Source of the DNA: Gracilaria caudata
Lineage: Eukaryota > Rhodophyta > Florideophyceae > Gracilariales > Gracilariaceae
Direction: 5' to 3'
Assembly: GCA_030374735.1 (NCBI GenBank)
Contig: JASCIV010000635.1
Span: 1-15,461, forward strand
Length of the DNA stretch: 15,461 nucleotides
Shown here: one piece after another, positions 1 to 8,639 of the stretch
Position numbering within the stretch: position 1 is the first letter of the stretch
How the letters are laid out: each line of letters begins with the position of its first letter
Made by a program: the position numbers and the translations under genes
Notes under the pieces: model-generated
Databases searched by the model: none
The model's input: the letters and a program-made list of their open reading frames with translations, nothing else
Told to the model about the DNA's origin: nothing

Positions 1-7
1 TCCGGCC

Positions 8-259
8 TCAGCAACGCACTCGAGCTACCGCACTACCGCGTGCCAGTGGTTCGAAGCACTGCGCCGATTGATACTCTGCAGCAGGCGGAAGCTCTTCCCG
101 ACGGGAGGCGTTTGTCAGAGGGCACCTAAGCACAATATGCTCCGCATCCTTCTTCACATTTGTACCACACTCGCACTTCAGGGGCTTATTGGCCCTCTTT
201 TCTCCCTTTTTCATTTTCTTTCGGAATATGCAACCATCGTGATTAGACAGAAAACACAT
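8..259 (-). mobile_element. C-terminal fragment of a non-LTR retrotransposon polyprotein
   Basis: This 83-residue open frame on the minus strand ends at a TGA at 8-10. It carries a C-x-C-G ... A-E-H-I-V-L-R-C pattern followed by a conserved-looking Arg-Arg-Glu-Glu-Leu. Known families: this CxCG...HxxxxC zinc-knuckle-like element followed by CPxxxxxR is typical of the extreme C-terminus of non-LTR retrotransposon proteins, after the reverse transcriptase and RNase H regions. An in-frame TAG lies only 9 bases upstream of the first ATG. The minus-strand frames further upstream (260-420) look partly coding but are broken, so this is a relic or a frameshifted 5'-truncated copy. No reverse transcriptase catalytic motif is present in the window. 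Calling it a retroelement tail is fairly secure; the clade is not determined. Confidence 0.6.
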
Positions 260-398
260 TCGAGTCCTCTATGACTATGTGGTACACGAGAGTCTAAGGG
301 ACAGAGAGGAGATCAAGTTCAACTGGCCAGAACGATGGCGAGGCTCGGCAGCTGCTTCTCAGCGATGCGGGCCGCCTTTGTCGGGAGTCGCCTTCTAA

Positions 399-422
399 CC
401 GTAGTCTGAAAAGAGACTACGG
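399..422. repeat. Perfect 9-bp inverted repeat (stem-loop)
   Basis: CCGTAGTCT at 399-407 is the reverse complement of AGACTACGG at 414-422, with the 6-base spacer GAAAAG. In RNA of either strand this would form a compact hairpin. It lies about 140 bases beyond the retroelement C-terminal fragment and outside any supported gene. Its role is unknown; it could be part of a mobile element's non-coding region. Confidence 0.6.
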
Positions 423-1495
423 GTACAGGTCACAATTACCCAAAGGTGTGCAAAACCGTAGGACATCTGTGCGCAACGCTTAGTGTAGATCGTAAAGTTA
501 GCGAACTATCTCTAACTACAGAAGTAGTGTTACATTCGCTCCTTTCTGAAAAAGCCAATGTCCTCAATTTTGCTTGGAGCAGAACTTGGCCACACCATCG
601 CCAAAATTGCGAAGGGCATTTGCGTGGAGCCAGATTGAGTCGTCGGCGGAATCGTTAGAAAACTAAAACGATTGCAATTCAATATGCCTTCTCCTGGTTC
701 CAATGCGGCGTCGTTACTGATGACAGGTGTCCCGGGGGTTGTAGAAGTCCTCAAAAAAAAACTGCGTTCTTTCGAAACATGAAACATATTGAGTGAACGA
801 ACGCGGTGTGACGGGGAAGCATCCCATGGCAGACGCCTTTCGGGAGCGAAAGCGTTACGCAATAAGCAAGCTTGCGCCGAAGTGTACTACAGGTTATTCT
901 CGGTAAAGGCGGGCCTTTTGTCGGCAGCCAGAGGGCAGCTCATCGCGTCGGAGCAATAACAGCGCCATGTGAAACACGCTCAGCTGCGCGGTGCTTCTCC
1001 CCCCACAGGAACGATCTCGTTTTGTTTACATGCGCCTCGCGCCGAGCCATTGCTTGGAGATCGCCCGACTGCTCGCGCTGACGCACCTTTCAGGTGCACA
1101 CGTATCAGGAATCAGGAATAAGCAACGAGAAAAAGAACGGAACACGACGACGGCGTGCCCTCAACAAGAGGGCAAGAGGGTAGCAGCCTTCTGCTTCACG
1201 TCGCTCGCGGCAATGAGTCTCAGCGGAGCCACCCTCGCGTGCTCTACTGTACTATGTCATTTGAGCGCCCGCACTGCGCAGGCATGTCAGAATCGTTTCC
1301 CTCGTAGTGTTGCGTTCTCTGCCTAACGCCGTAATACGTAACTCCCACCATCGCGTCTCACCGCACAATTCGGCACCATGATGCAAAAGGTGATAAGAAA
1401 TATATGTCTCCGATGTCCATATCTGGCGCAAAGCTTTCGCACCTTCCCGGCGTAATTGCGGACCAGTCCACTGCGCTGTGCTGTAACCAGGTGGC

Positions 1496-1563
1496 TGTAA
1501 CAGTACGCAAGGAGCAGGTGTCGTACTACAGAACAACACCCCTGCTCCTTTTGTTCTGTTACA
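1496..1563. repeat. Imperfect 23-bp inverted repeat with a competing interlocked stem
   Basis: Arm 1496-1518 pairs with arm 1541-1563. TGTAACAG (1496-1503) pairs with CTGTTACA (1556-1563), and AAGGAGCAGG (1509-1518) pairs with CCTGCTCCTT (1541-1550). A symmetric 5x5 mismatch (1504-1508 against 1551-1555) separates the two stems, giving 18 paired positions of 23 around a 22-base loop. A second, competing 9-bp pairing exists: ACAGAACAA (1528-1536) with TTGTTCTGT (1551-1559). Its left arm sits in the loop and its right arm abuts the inner stem, the order expected of an H-type pseudoknot. A further GTACGCA (1503-1509) / TGCGTAC (1566-1572) pair also exists. It lies in no supported gene. Confidence 0.6.
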
Positions 1564-1995
1564 TGTGCGTACACGCCCATGTGTGTGCTCCGCAACATCC
1601 TGTCGTCGACCATGTGAGTAACTACTCCCGAGCTGAGTTCGTCCGGTAGCCATGTTCCGAAATGAAGCTGGCGTCAAGCGCTTTCACGTCTTCAAAAACA
1701 AATTGTGGACCATGTCCTCTTTCTACACGAGTCATGATGACGTTTGAAGACCTCAGACGTCATGCTACATGGGCCCTGCTTATTCGTGTATATTAGGACA
1801 TGTCACCAGGTATTCCTCGGTAGAACCAGAAACAAGTTTTTTTGTACGAAGACCCTTCTGAAAAAAACCTGGACAACAATGTTTTCTGCAAATTGCCTTC
1901 TTGAGTAACCAGCAACAACCCTCTGCTTGCATAAAATCCTTCTCTGAACCTGACCTCTTCGCGTTCGTTTTTCCGTCCATCGTCCCACCGCAACC

Positions 1996-3657
1996 ATGGC
2001 TTTTTCTCAGAAACTCTGTGTGTCTGCTTTTATCTCTCTCCTAGCGCTGTTCGAAGCAATCCCGACGCCCATCTATGAGAACTTGCCGTTTTTCAATGTT
2101 CCGCACCTGAATCGCAGTATTAGCTCAAAAAAATTCTTTGCACCGTCGAAAACACCCAACGTACTTTCGTCTGTGCCACAAGAATCTTCATTCAGTGTGG
2201 GTAAGCTTTCTCAAACACTGTTGCGTAACCTCGCTTTCAATGACTAAAGTGGTCCTGTTTTGTTTTCTTCCATCCAAGCTTCCTTTTCAAAATATCCGGT
2301 GCGTATTTCACATGGGAAAACTTCCAGGTTGCAGAATGAGCTTCCCTACCTTTTCTCTCGCCAAAGAATCAAAGACTCTCCAAGAGCGACTGGGGGGAAA
2401 TTAAACTTTGAAATATGTTCTACTGCTTCTGAATGTGCGGGAAATCGCCAATGTCTCTCAGCTATCGCCAATCAAACTTCCCAATGTTCAGGACAGATTG
2501 AATGTCGATGTATATCCAAGGAAATAGAATGCACCTTCGATGAAAACTGTGATAATGGCGAACGCTGTCGTGTACTCTATGGAGATGAATTATACTATAG
2601 GAAACAAAGTATTGATAACATCCAGGTTCGCAACTCATTGAACTGGAAATCGTCTTGGGATCAGCCGAAGGCCTGTGTTTCGAATGTAATGAGCAGACTG
2701 AATTTCGAAAAGTGCTCTCTGGAACTCGAATGTGTGGATGATCGAAAATGTCTCACAATTGTAGACGAAGATATCGTCGAATGCTCTGGACAGTCTGATT
2801 GTCGATGTGTGTCCGGAGAATTCCAGCATGAATGTCTCTCCGATGCCGACTGTGATGCTCGCGAACACTGTAATGAGTTCGATAGAGGTGTTAAGCTGTG
2901 TGTTTCGAATGACGTCGATGTCTCATCAGATGATACAAGTAGCGAAATCTTGAGTTTCCAATCAGATGCCACAGCAAATCCAGTCAGTGATGATCATCTT
3001 CCACCTACATCGACCGGGGGAAAACTGAACTTCGAAATATGCTCGACGCATTCTGAATGTGCTGGAGATCGCCGTTGTCAGGAAAGCGTGAACGGGGAAC
3101 AATGCTCAATGCAAGTCGAGTGTCGTTGTTATTCTTCTAACATGCATTGCACTTCCGATGAGGACTGCGATGATAGAGAACACTGTGATGCAATCCTTAG
3201 AGACAATGGGAGTTCATGTATTTCGCATTTTGCTACCTTTATTGAAAACGCAGATAATGACAAAGGGGGTAACGAAGGAAGTTCTAATTCACCTTCAAAT
3301 TTTTTCAGTGAGAAGAGCTCGGAAGTTTGCATATCTGTTCATCACTTGTCCAACTTAACTCCAGAAGAAACAATGTATCCGGAAAACAGGTTGGCTCGAG
3401 TTCTTTGTGATGACAATTACAGTTGTGCAACGCCAGGTCATATCGTAATATATGAAGGCAAACCGATGATGATGAGAAGATATTGCAGCCTCGTGAAATG
3501 CATGGAGAAGATCCACGAAGTCAACAATCCTAAATACGTTAGACAGAAGTTTGTAGAATCTAACTCTGATGGTTTAGTGTTCACGACCCTCGCAGCTAGG
3601 TACAAGAGTGGATTTGAGGAAGCAGTACTTGCTCTTATCATACGCGTGGGATTGTGA
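1996..3657 (+). CDS. Secreted cysteine-rich protein with three ten-Cys modules (one intron)
   Basis: Predicted join of 1996-2200 and 2279-3657: 527 residues plus TGA. The ATG sits in a good eukaryotic context (CAACCATGG). Residues 1-21 form a signal peptide: Lys6, a hydrophobic core at about 7-19, and probable cleavage after Ala21. Three copies of a ten-cysteine module follow at about residues 107-201, 208-276 and 315-382. Spacing is C-x5-C-x5-C-x8/10-C-x5-C-x1-C-x6/8-C-x5-C-x5-C, then a variable gap to the tenth Cys. Each module opens with a (K/R)LNFE(I/K)C signature. The first has a 35-residue gap before its tenth Cys, against 9 and 10 in the others. Ser/Asp-rich linkers follow modules two (277-314) and three (383-415). 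The C-terminal domain (about 416-527) has five Cys (419, 445, 451, 471, 476) and a Met-Met-Met-Arg segment. Several N-glycosylation sequons are present (Asn39, 133, 378, 427, 448). I infer an extracellular, disulfide-rich protein, possibly binding or adhesive. I do not recognise a named family. Without the intron the gene would be two ORFs, and the module-bearing one would lack a signal peptide. Confidence 0.75.
2201..2278 (+). other. Predicted spliceosomal intron (78 nt)
   Basis: The donor GTAAGC at 2201 follows the exon ...GTGTGG. The acceptor AG at 2277-2278 is preceded by the pyrimidine-rich TGTTTTGTTTTCTTCCATCC. TGACTAA at 2241-2247 lies about 31 bases before the acceptor and resembles a branch-point consensus. 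Removing these 78 bases joins one leftover base of exon 1 (G2200) to two bases of exon 2 (2279-2280) to make an Ala codon. It also skips the in-frame TAA at 2245-2247 and puts the signal-peptide exon in frame with the cysteine-rich exon. All four signals plus phase agree, but no transcript evidence is available here. Confidence 0.75.
2392..2676 (+). repeat. Ten-Cys module 1
   Basis: First copy of the module, with Cys at predicted residues 115, 121, 127, 138, 144, 146, 153, 159, 165 and 201. The last interval of 35 residues contains a Tyr/Trp-containing insert that the other copies lack. Its opening, including the Gly-Gly-Lys-Leu-Asn-Phe-Glu start, is nearly the same as that of module 3. That points to module 3 and module 1 being the closest pair. 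Confidence 0.75.
2695..2901 (+). repeat. Ten-Cys module 2
   Basis: Second copy, with Cys at predicted residues 214, 220, 226, 237, 243, 245, 254, 260, 266 and 276. It shares the LNFE-K-C opening and the C-x5-C-x5-C frame. It has an 8-residue rather than 6-residue gap after the sixth Cys. It follows module 1 after only a few residues, whereas a long Ser/Asp linker separates it from module 3. Confidence 0.75.
3016..3219 (+). repeat. Ten-Cys module 3
   Basis: Third copy, with Cys at predicted residues 323, 329, 335, 344, 350, 352, 359, 365, 371 and 382. The third-to-fourth Cys gap is 8 residues instead of 10. The DNA remains visibly alike to module 1 (GGGGGAAA followed by a Leu-Asn-Phe-Glu-Ile-Cys block in both), which indicates duplication within the gene. 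Confidence 0.75.
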
Positions 3658-4360
3658 AATCTTTCGTACGAGTTCTTCGAGAAATTGCAGAGTTATTGTA
3701 GACCGATGCAGTTTCTGAAGTCTTTATTTCGCTGCGTATCACACTTGACGCATAAACGAGGTACATTTAAACACAATGCGCGTTAGACGCAATCTCTTCT
3801 ATGACTGTTTCTGTCTTGCCCCATCTTATCTAGATGAGGCTCCTAGGCAGGTCTTCAGTTGATAGTGAACTAATTGTGTAACTAGAAACGTTTTGGTTCT
3901 GTGGCTTTTGTTTGATAAACATGAACTTACCAATGTGCACATTTCTTTGCTGTCAAGGGGGTCGAAGTCCTAATTATACCTTTGGTGTTTAGAACGCTAC
4001 CCCATGATCATTCTTTGTATCCCGCAAATGGGAGTCCAAGAAAAAAAAACATCCGACATGCCCTGATTTTGCTTTCTCGAAGAACGAGACAAAATTCAGT
4101 AGCGCCGAGCGCAATTCTGTCGTGCAGTGGATTCGTCGCCGATTGGTCGCTGTCCTGGGGCGTTTTGCTCATCAACCGCGCTTGGTTTCGCATCTCGCAT
4201 TTGAGAGATCTACCGTTAATAACTTTTTTACATGATTCATGGTTGGTGAGAGCGACTAAGGTCGGATATACTGCGACGTCGAGAAAAACCTTTGGTTTCT
4301 TCTTTTTGCACGTAACTAAACGACTTTTTATCGTTGAATAGCGGTTACCAGTTTCATCGG
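3658..4360. other. Intergenic region between two convergent genes
   Basis: This 703-base gap lies between the stop of the plus-strand cysteine-rich gene and the stop of the minus-strand membrane-protein gene, so it should hold both 3' UTRs. No canonical AATAAA is obvious close to either stop. The longest open frame (3982-4341, plus) would need a TTG start and has no recognisable domain, so I do not call it a gene. I see no repeat or RNA gene here. Confidence 0.5.
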
Positions 4361-5734
4361 TTATCGAATCAACTTGATGCTTGCCCTTGGCACAGGATTC
4401 GAAAAAGCATTGTCTTGAGTGACATGAACATCATACCTTATTGTTTCTTCGTTATCATTCCAATTCTCAACGACGACGTCTGCTTTGGAAGCTTCAGATA
4501 TCTCCCAGCAGCTCCCGAGTCCCACTGAATCCGAATTTGCTGCGAGGTTGATTACCCTTTGATAAGATCCATTCCAATCAAAAGTTCCTCTTGTGATGAA
4601 AAGAGAGCATATGACTGCTACACAGCCGCCGACGGCAATACCCCCTAGAGTGCATACAATGATGATGGATCTTTCTGAGACCTTGGACCATGGGCGATAT
4701 GCCACATATGAGTCACCACAAGGCTCTCGACTCAAAGCATTCGCCAAATCATAAACCATGATCCATCTCTTTCCTAGTTCTGAAATATTCAGCCCTGAGT
4801 AAGTTCCTTCCAGCTCCCCAAGAATTGCCGGCTGTGTCGATATAGATTGCCAGTTTCCGTTTTTGGTAGTATCTCTTCCAAGATTTGAAACCATGCATTT
4901 TCCTCTCACCACCTTTGATGTGCCTTGCGACAATTTCAGTCGACGTACATAACACCTGGCGAAAGAATACATTTCAAACTTCTGTGAAGAATTTGGCGAA
5001 CGAGGACTGAAGAATTGCATAATATACAATGGACCAACTGTGATTTGATCCCCAGTATCTGTAAAGTCCACTTCGTTGAACGAAGCTTTTTGATACTTCA
5101 CCTCAAAGCCTGTTTGTCTGGTGAAAGCAGAAGTATCAAAGCTTACCGGCTCATCTGATACGGGTACCGAAATTTTCAGTCCTGTTGAGAGCTTAAACTC
5201 ATCGACTACATATGTGGGGCCTAAGCTGAACTCGTCATCTTCTACAATAAGCGCATCAGGGTTCTTTCCTGTCCTTCCGACGCTTAAAATGCCTCCCCGT
5301 GATTCAAAATGTGTTTGAAGTTTCTGCAGTGCTTCGCCTATTCTAGTTACAGCAAGATTTCTTCCCTTCTTTCGGCAAAAGGCTTCTCCTCGCACAGTAT
5401 GATTCCAGTCAACGTGGAAAGTTCTCGAATCGACTATTCCACTTGGAGCTGAAATCTTCAGAGCCAGAATGATAACGCATACTGCACCCTGAATACACAA
5501 CAAGGCGAAAGTTGCATTGGAGCGCCTGCGAACGAGAGCGGCATTGGAAAAAGCTGAAACAAAACCCATATCATGGAAATGCATGTTCATGTTCACTTTC
5601 CCGGTGCGATAGAGCTTCCATCTACCGTAAGCATTGAAACACTTCACAAGGGTAAAAAGAGCAATTATGGCAAGCGCGTCTGTGATGAGGTTGGTAAGGC
5701 TACTAACCTGGCCAGACGTTAAAGGAACTTTCAT
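4361..5734 (-). CDS. Multipass membrane protein with large ectodomain-like region, family unknown
   Basis: Uninterrupted 457-residue frame from ATG at 5734 to TAA at 4361. Three hydrophobic segments are visible: about residues 17-32, 75-94 and 356-380. The 260-residue region between segments two and three has four Cys (120, 261, 280, 339) and N-glycosylation sequons (Asn111, 248, 316). It is rich in beta-prone polar sequence, so I infer a folded lumenal or extracellular domain. The roughly 77-residue tail after segment three is acidic in its middle, with a short Trp-Asn-Asp-Asn-Glu-Glu stretch, and would lie in the cytosol on this model. The basic cluster between segments one and two (Arg69-Arg70-Arg71) fits a cytosolic loop. 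No enzyme or receptor motif is recognised. Length, an intact frame and a coherent membrane topology argue that it is real. It converges on the cysteine-rich gene. It could be a receptor or transporter accessory protein; the function is unknown. Confidence 0.7.
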   Translation of the reverse strand: MKVPLTSGQVSSLTNLITDALAIIALFTLVKCFNAYGRWKLYRTGKVNMNMHFHDMGFVSAFSNAALVRRRSNATFALLCIQGAVCVIILALKISAPSGIVDSRTFHVDWNHTVRGEAFCRKKGRNLAVTRIGEALQKLQTHFESRGGILSVGRTGKNPDALIVEDDEFSLGPTYVVDEFKLSTGLKISVPVSDEPVSFDTSAFTRQTGFEVKYQKASFNEVDFTDTGDQITVGPLYIMQFFSPRSPNSSQKFEMYSFARCYVRRLKLSQGTSKVVRGKCMVSNLGRDTTKNGNWQSISTQPAILGELEGTYSGLNISELGKRWIMVYDLANALSREPCGDSYVAYRPWSKVSERSIIIVCTLGGIAVGGCVAVICSLFITRGTFDWNGSYQRVINLAANSDSVGLGSCWEISEASKADVVVENWNDNEETIRYDVHVTQDNAFSNPVPRASIKLIR

Positions 5735-6982
5735 TTCCAGAGATTACGCCGAAACCATATGGAAGAATTGCTGACAAGGGGTCGAAGAAAACAGCATGTT
5801 AGTCGGCTGAATCGAAACCGATTTTGGATAAAAGGGCGCTTGTTCGTTTCTCATTATGGGGCGTTAGTGAAATGTACAGCCTCAACAAGTAAAACGGCCT
5901 CAAGCGTTGTTAAACAAGTTTACATATTTCGTGCACACCCCTTCATTTCCAGTTATGACTGGTTGGAATGTAACTTTTCTGTATTATAACTGTGTGAGTC
6001 TGCTGGGACATGAAAGTTGTTTTGCACATATGAAGCGGGGCAAATTGTTTACGCGTCTAAGCTGTTGTAGGCGTTATCCCGGGATAGCCCCTCACCTAGT
6101 CTTGGCATGAGTTTAATCTCTCCCAGGGAGACGACCGAAAAGCAACTATTTCTAAAACATACGCTTTGAGACCGGTGCTTAAAAACGTTGGTATTACTCG
6201 CAAAACTGTGAACACCGTTTTCAAAAACAGAAAAAAAAGGGTGCGTATGGTGACCAACCCTACTCCGGCTTCGAAGGAGAAACAACTCGATAGATATAGC
6301 TCAGTGATTTAGAAAGAAAATAATGAAACAAAAATAGGAGTATGCCAACAAAAACCGAATAATGATAGCAAACAAGCAAACAAAAACACATCACAGAGCG
6401 GATCAAAAAAATTAGAAACCAGCAATATTGTCAGCAAACCGATAGAACAAGTACCAAGCAATTTTGTTTTTGAGATTGTTAACAATTCTTTTCTTGATCT
6501 GACTACCCTCAAAGATTGGTGAGAGGATAGATGATCATCTCGTTCTTAAATTAAAATTTAAACGCTAACTTTGTTGATCGCAACACCTTTTAGACTGTTA
6601 CAAGTAGTATCACCAGGAAAAGTGATATACAAGGGTAGTCCGTCTCGTATGGGAAACTTTGGAGACGGTGAGCATCTTCGAATTTAATCCTTCATTGACA
6701 TTGCGATTTGGCCGCGACTGTCAGTGTTTGGATGCAAACTTGAAACAGATATTCTTCTGTTTGTACAGAGGTAGACAGCTGACGAATGATTGGTCAACAT
6801 CTATTCCCAGTGCACAAGAACAGCACAGTCACAAAGATACCTTCGTAGTTGGAGATCATTGACGCATTCGGGATGCTCATCCCTCTGTGGAATCGTCATG
6901 ATTTGGTGTGGATATTCAAGCAGAGTGGACAGAGCACTAAGGAGGAGAAGTGTTAATAAGGTGTTAATGGGTGGACGCGTAC
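5735..6982. other. Intergenic region, A-rich in part
   Basis: About 1.25 kb upstream of the membrane-protein gene. Its first part should hold that gene's promoter and 5' leader. The stretch around 6300-6420 is strongly A-rich and low in complexity, and 6541-6565 is an AT-rich near-palindrome. The open frames present are 60-80 codons with no recognisable features. I see no RNA gene. Confidence 0.5.
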
Positions 6983-7214
6983 TGTAGAAAATCACGAGCA
7001 TGTGCATGTGTACTCTACACTACATCTGCATTGTAGGACAGATCAGAATGGATTAGAACATTGCTGAATATGGGACATACGCATTTGCGTATGTACATGG
7101 ACGCGTAGGATGTGCGCATGTAGTTTGCATCTCGTAGATTATTTACGTAGAACTTAGCGCGCGATAGTACTCGAACGAACGAAGAAGAATCAACTAACAA
7201 ACATCTACACTACA
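6983..7214. mobile_element. Candidate solo LTR (Copia-like) or MITE, 232 bp
   Basis: The segment begins TGTAG (6983) and ends CTACA (7214), the TG...CA termini expected of an LTR. Counting flanks, TACTGTAG (6980-6987) is the inverted copy of CTACAGTA (7210-7217). Flanking bases GTAC on the left and GTAA on the right would make an imperfect 4-bp target duplication. Inside are a 9-bp inverted repeat (ACATACGCA at 7075-7083 and TGCGTATGT at 7086-7094) and, near the right end, a CTCGAACGAACGAAG stretch. No coding frame is seen. The boundaries are uncertain because alternative TGTAG (7032) and CTACA (7209) ends lie nearby. Without a second copy in the window, LTR and MITE cannot be separated. Confidence 0.35.
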
Positions 7215-8639
7215 GTAAACTCAGCTTTTACAAACGTCTTGTCGACGAGCACGCGACGCAGCCCTCAACGGAGCCGTAAGTCCGTAGCACATGCAGCCTT
7301 TTCGCAGGCCGCCACTGTACACCTCAGCGCCGTCCGATCGACCAGCCTCCCCGCAGGCCGTGACAACGGACTTCGCTGTTCTGTGCTGCTAGCTCCTTCC
7401 GGAGCCAGAGAGCACTTCGTGACAGATCTCGACATTTGGAGCCATGCTGACGTATACGGGCATGGGAGCAATGCGTAACAGCCCAAAAGGCTCATGGAAC
7501 ACACATGCGTCGCACATGCTGACCGTCTCTTCGAAATGACAGCACTTCTCGCCCTGGTGCCCGCAAATTCGATTCCCAATATGGAGCGCAAGACACGCGG
7601 CTATGTGTAGATCAAGCGCAACAAATATGATAAGCCATGGTGGCCCTTCGTTGGTGCCCGAAAGGCAGGTTATTTCTTAAATCGATAAACCCCCGCGCTT
7701 TTGGTGTCACGCCGGCCCGAACGTGGCCTCCCATCTTAGCTAAACATGTGTGCAAGTAAGGTATGATATCGACTCCCTCAATGCAAAACTCGCATGTCTC
7801 TCCGATGAACATGAGTTCGAATTTGGATAAGTCGGTTTGATCCGGCCCATGCAGTCATGACGGAGCGCTCAGTTACGTGCAAACTATTAAAACGGTTGAG
7901 CTATTGGCGCTTTGCTCGCTTGTGACACAGGGCGTGCAGTTCATGTTTTGAACTTCCAACACAAACGTCCTTCTCAGCCGTAAATATTTTTTTCGCACAG
8001 AGCGATTGCGCCTTTTCTCCTCCAAGATTCGAGCCAAAGCATACAGTTCGCCTCGTCTTCTGCATTAGTCCCCCATCCAACTTTAAGTTTTCCTTTTCTC
8101 TCTTATTGCTACACATCATCGCTCCCTTCACTGTAAAGAAGTTGAAAAATGGCCTAAATTCGAGGGTTATCCGCTTCCTTCCTTCTAAGTGCAGGGAAAG
8201 CGCGAAAAAAGTGCCTATGAAGTAGTAGGATCTAATTAACGTTATTTTATCCGGAGAAATCCAATTCGTTTGTTCTGGCTCTAGTTTTTGTTTGAAACCG
8301 TTTGTTTAGCAATCCATTAAGAATTAAACTTGCTTTATTTCGTTTTACTTGGAGAGAAACGTTACTATTTCTTTTCGAAAAGCCTTTCCTACTGCTCATA
8401 TTTGTTTGAAGAGTATTAAAAATTTATGTTACCCAGTTTTATTTGCAACTGGGACTACATATTCTCCTCAGCGTTACCGATTGTTTTCGAAGATATTCAG
8501 AGTTTTATTTGTCGGTAACCATCCAATATCCGTATCAACATAGGATGTTCATAAATATTATGCGACCGGTTCGACCCGTAATTCGTCGGCTCCGTATGTT
8601 GATATATCTTGGAAGGTAAGAAGGTACGATGGTATCTGC
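7215..8639. other. Intergenic region without a convincing gene
   Basis: About 1.4 kb. A GC-richer patch at about 7239-7591 is open on both strands but shows no recognisable protein. The remainder is AT-rich with short open frames only. No tRNA, rRNA or repeat array is visible. The patch could be eroded coding sequence, but I cannot name a parent. Confidence 0.45.

Larger units (their letters stand above)
260..1995. other. Intergenic region without a convincing gene
   Basis: About 1.7 kb. Several open frames of 60-141 codons occur on both strands, but they overlap one another and show no domain, low-complexity signature or splice structure that I recognise. The part next to the retroelement tail (260-420, minus) may be decayed upstream sequence of that element. 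The visible structure is a short perfect stem-loop at 399-422 and a long imperfect inverted repeat at 1496-1563. The last ~200 bases should include the promoter and 5' leader of the cysteine-rich gene; a T/A-rich stretch (about 1783-1796) lies near 200 bases before its ATG, but I cannot assign a TATA box with confidence. Confidence 0.5.

Noticed and set aside
530..862. 110-codon minus-strand open frame
   Set aside because: No recognisable motif and no supporting context; possibly decayed element sequence but not supportable.
1252..1677. 141-codon minus-strand open frame
   Set aside because: It overlaps open frames on both strands, has no domain or signal I recognise, and spans the inverted repeat at 1496-1563, which explains part of its composition.
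3982..4341. 119-codon plus-strand open frame
   Set aside because: It needs a TTG start in a eukaryotic setting, has no recognisable domain and lies between two convergent genes where 3' UTRs are expected.
7239..7591. Overlapping open frames on both strands in a GC-richer patch
   Set aside because: Neither strand gives a recognisable protein; could be eroded coding sequence, but no parent is identifiable.
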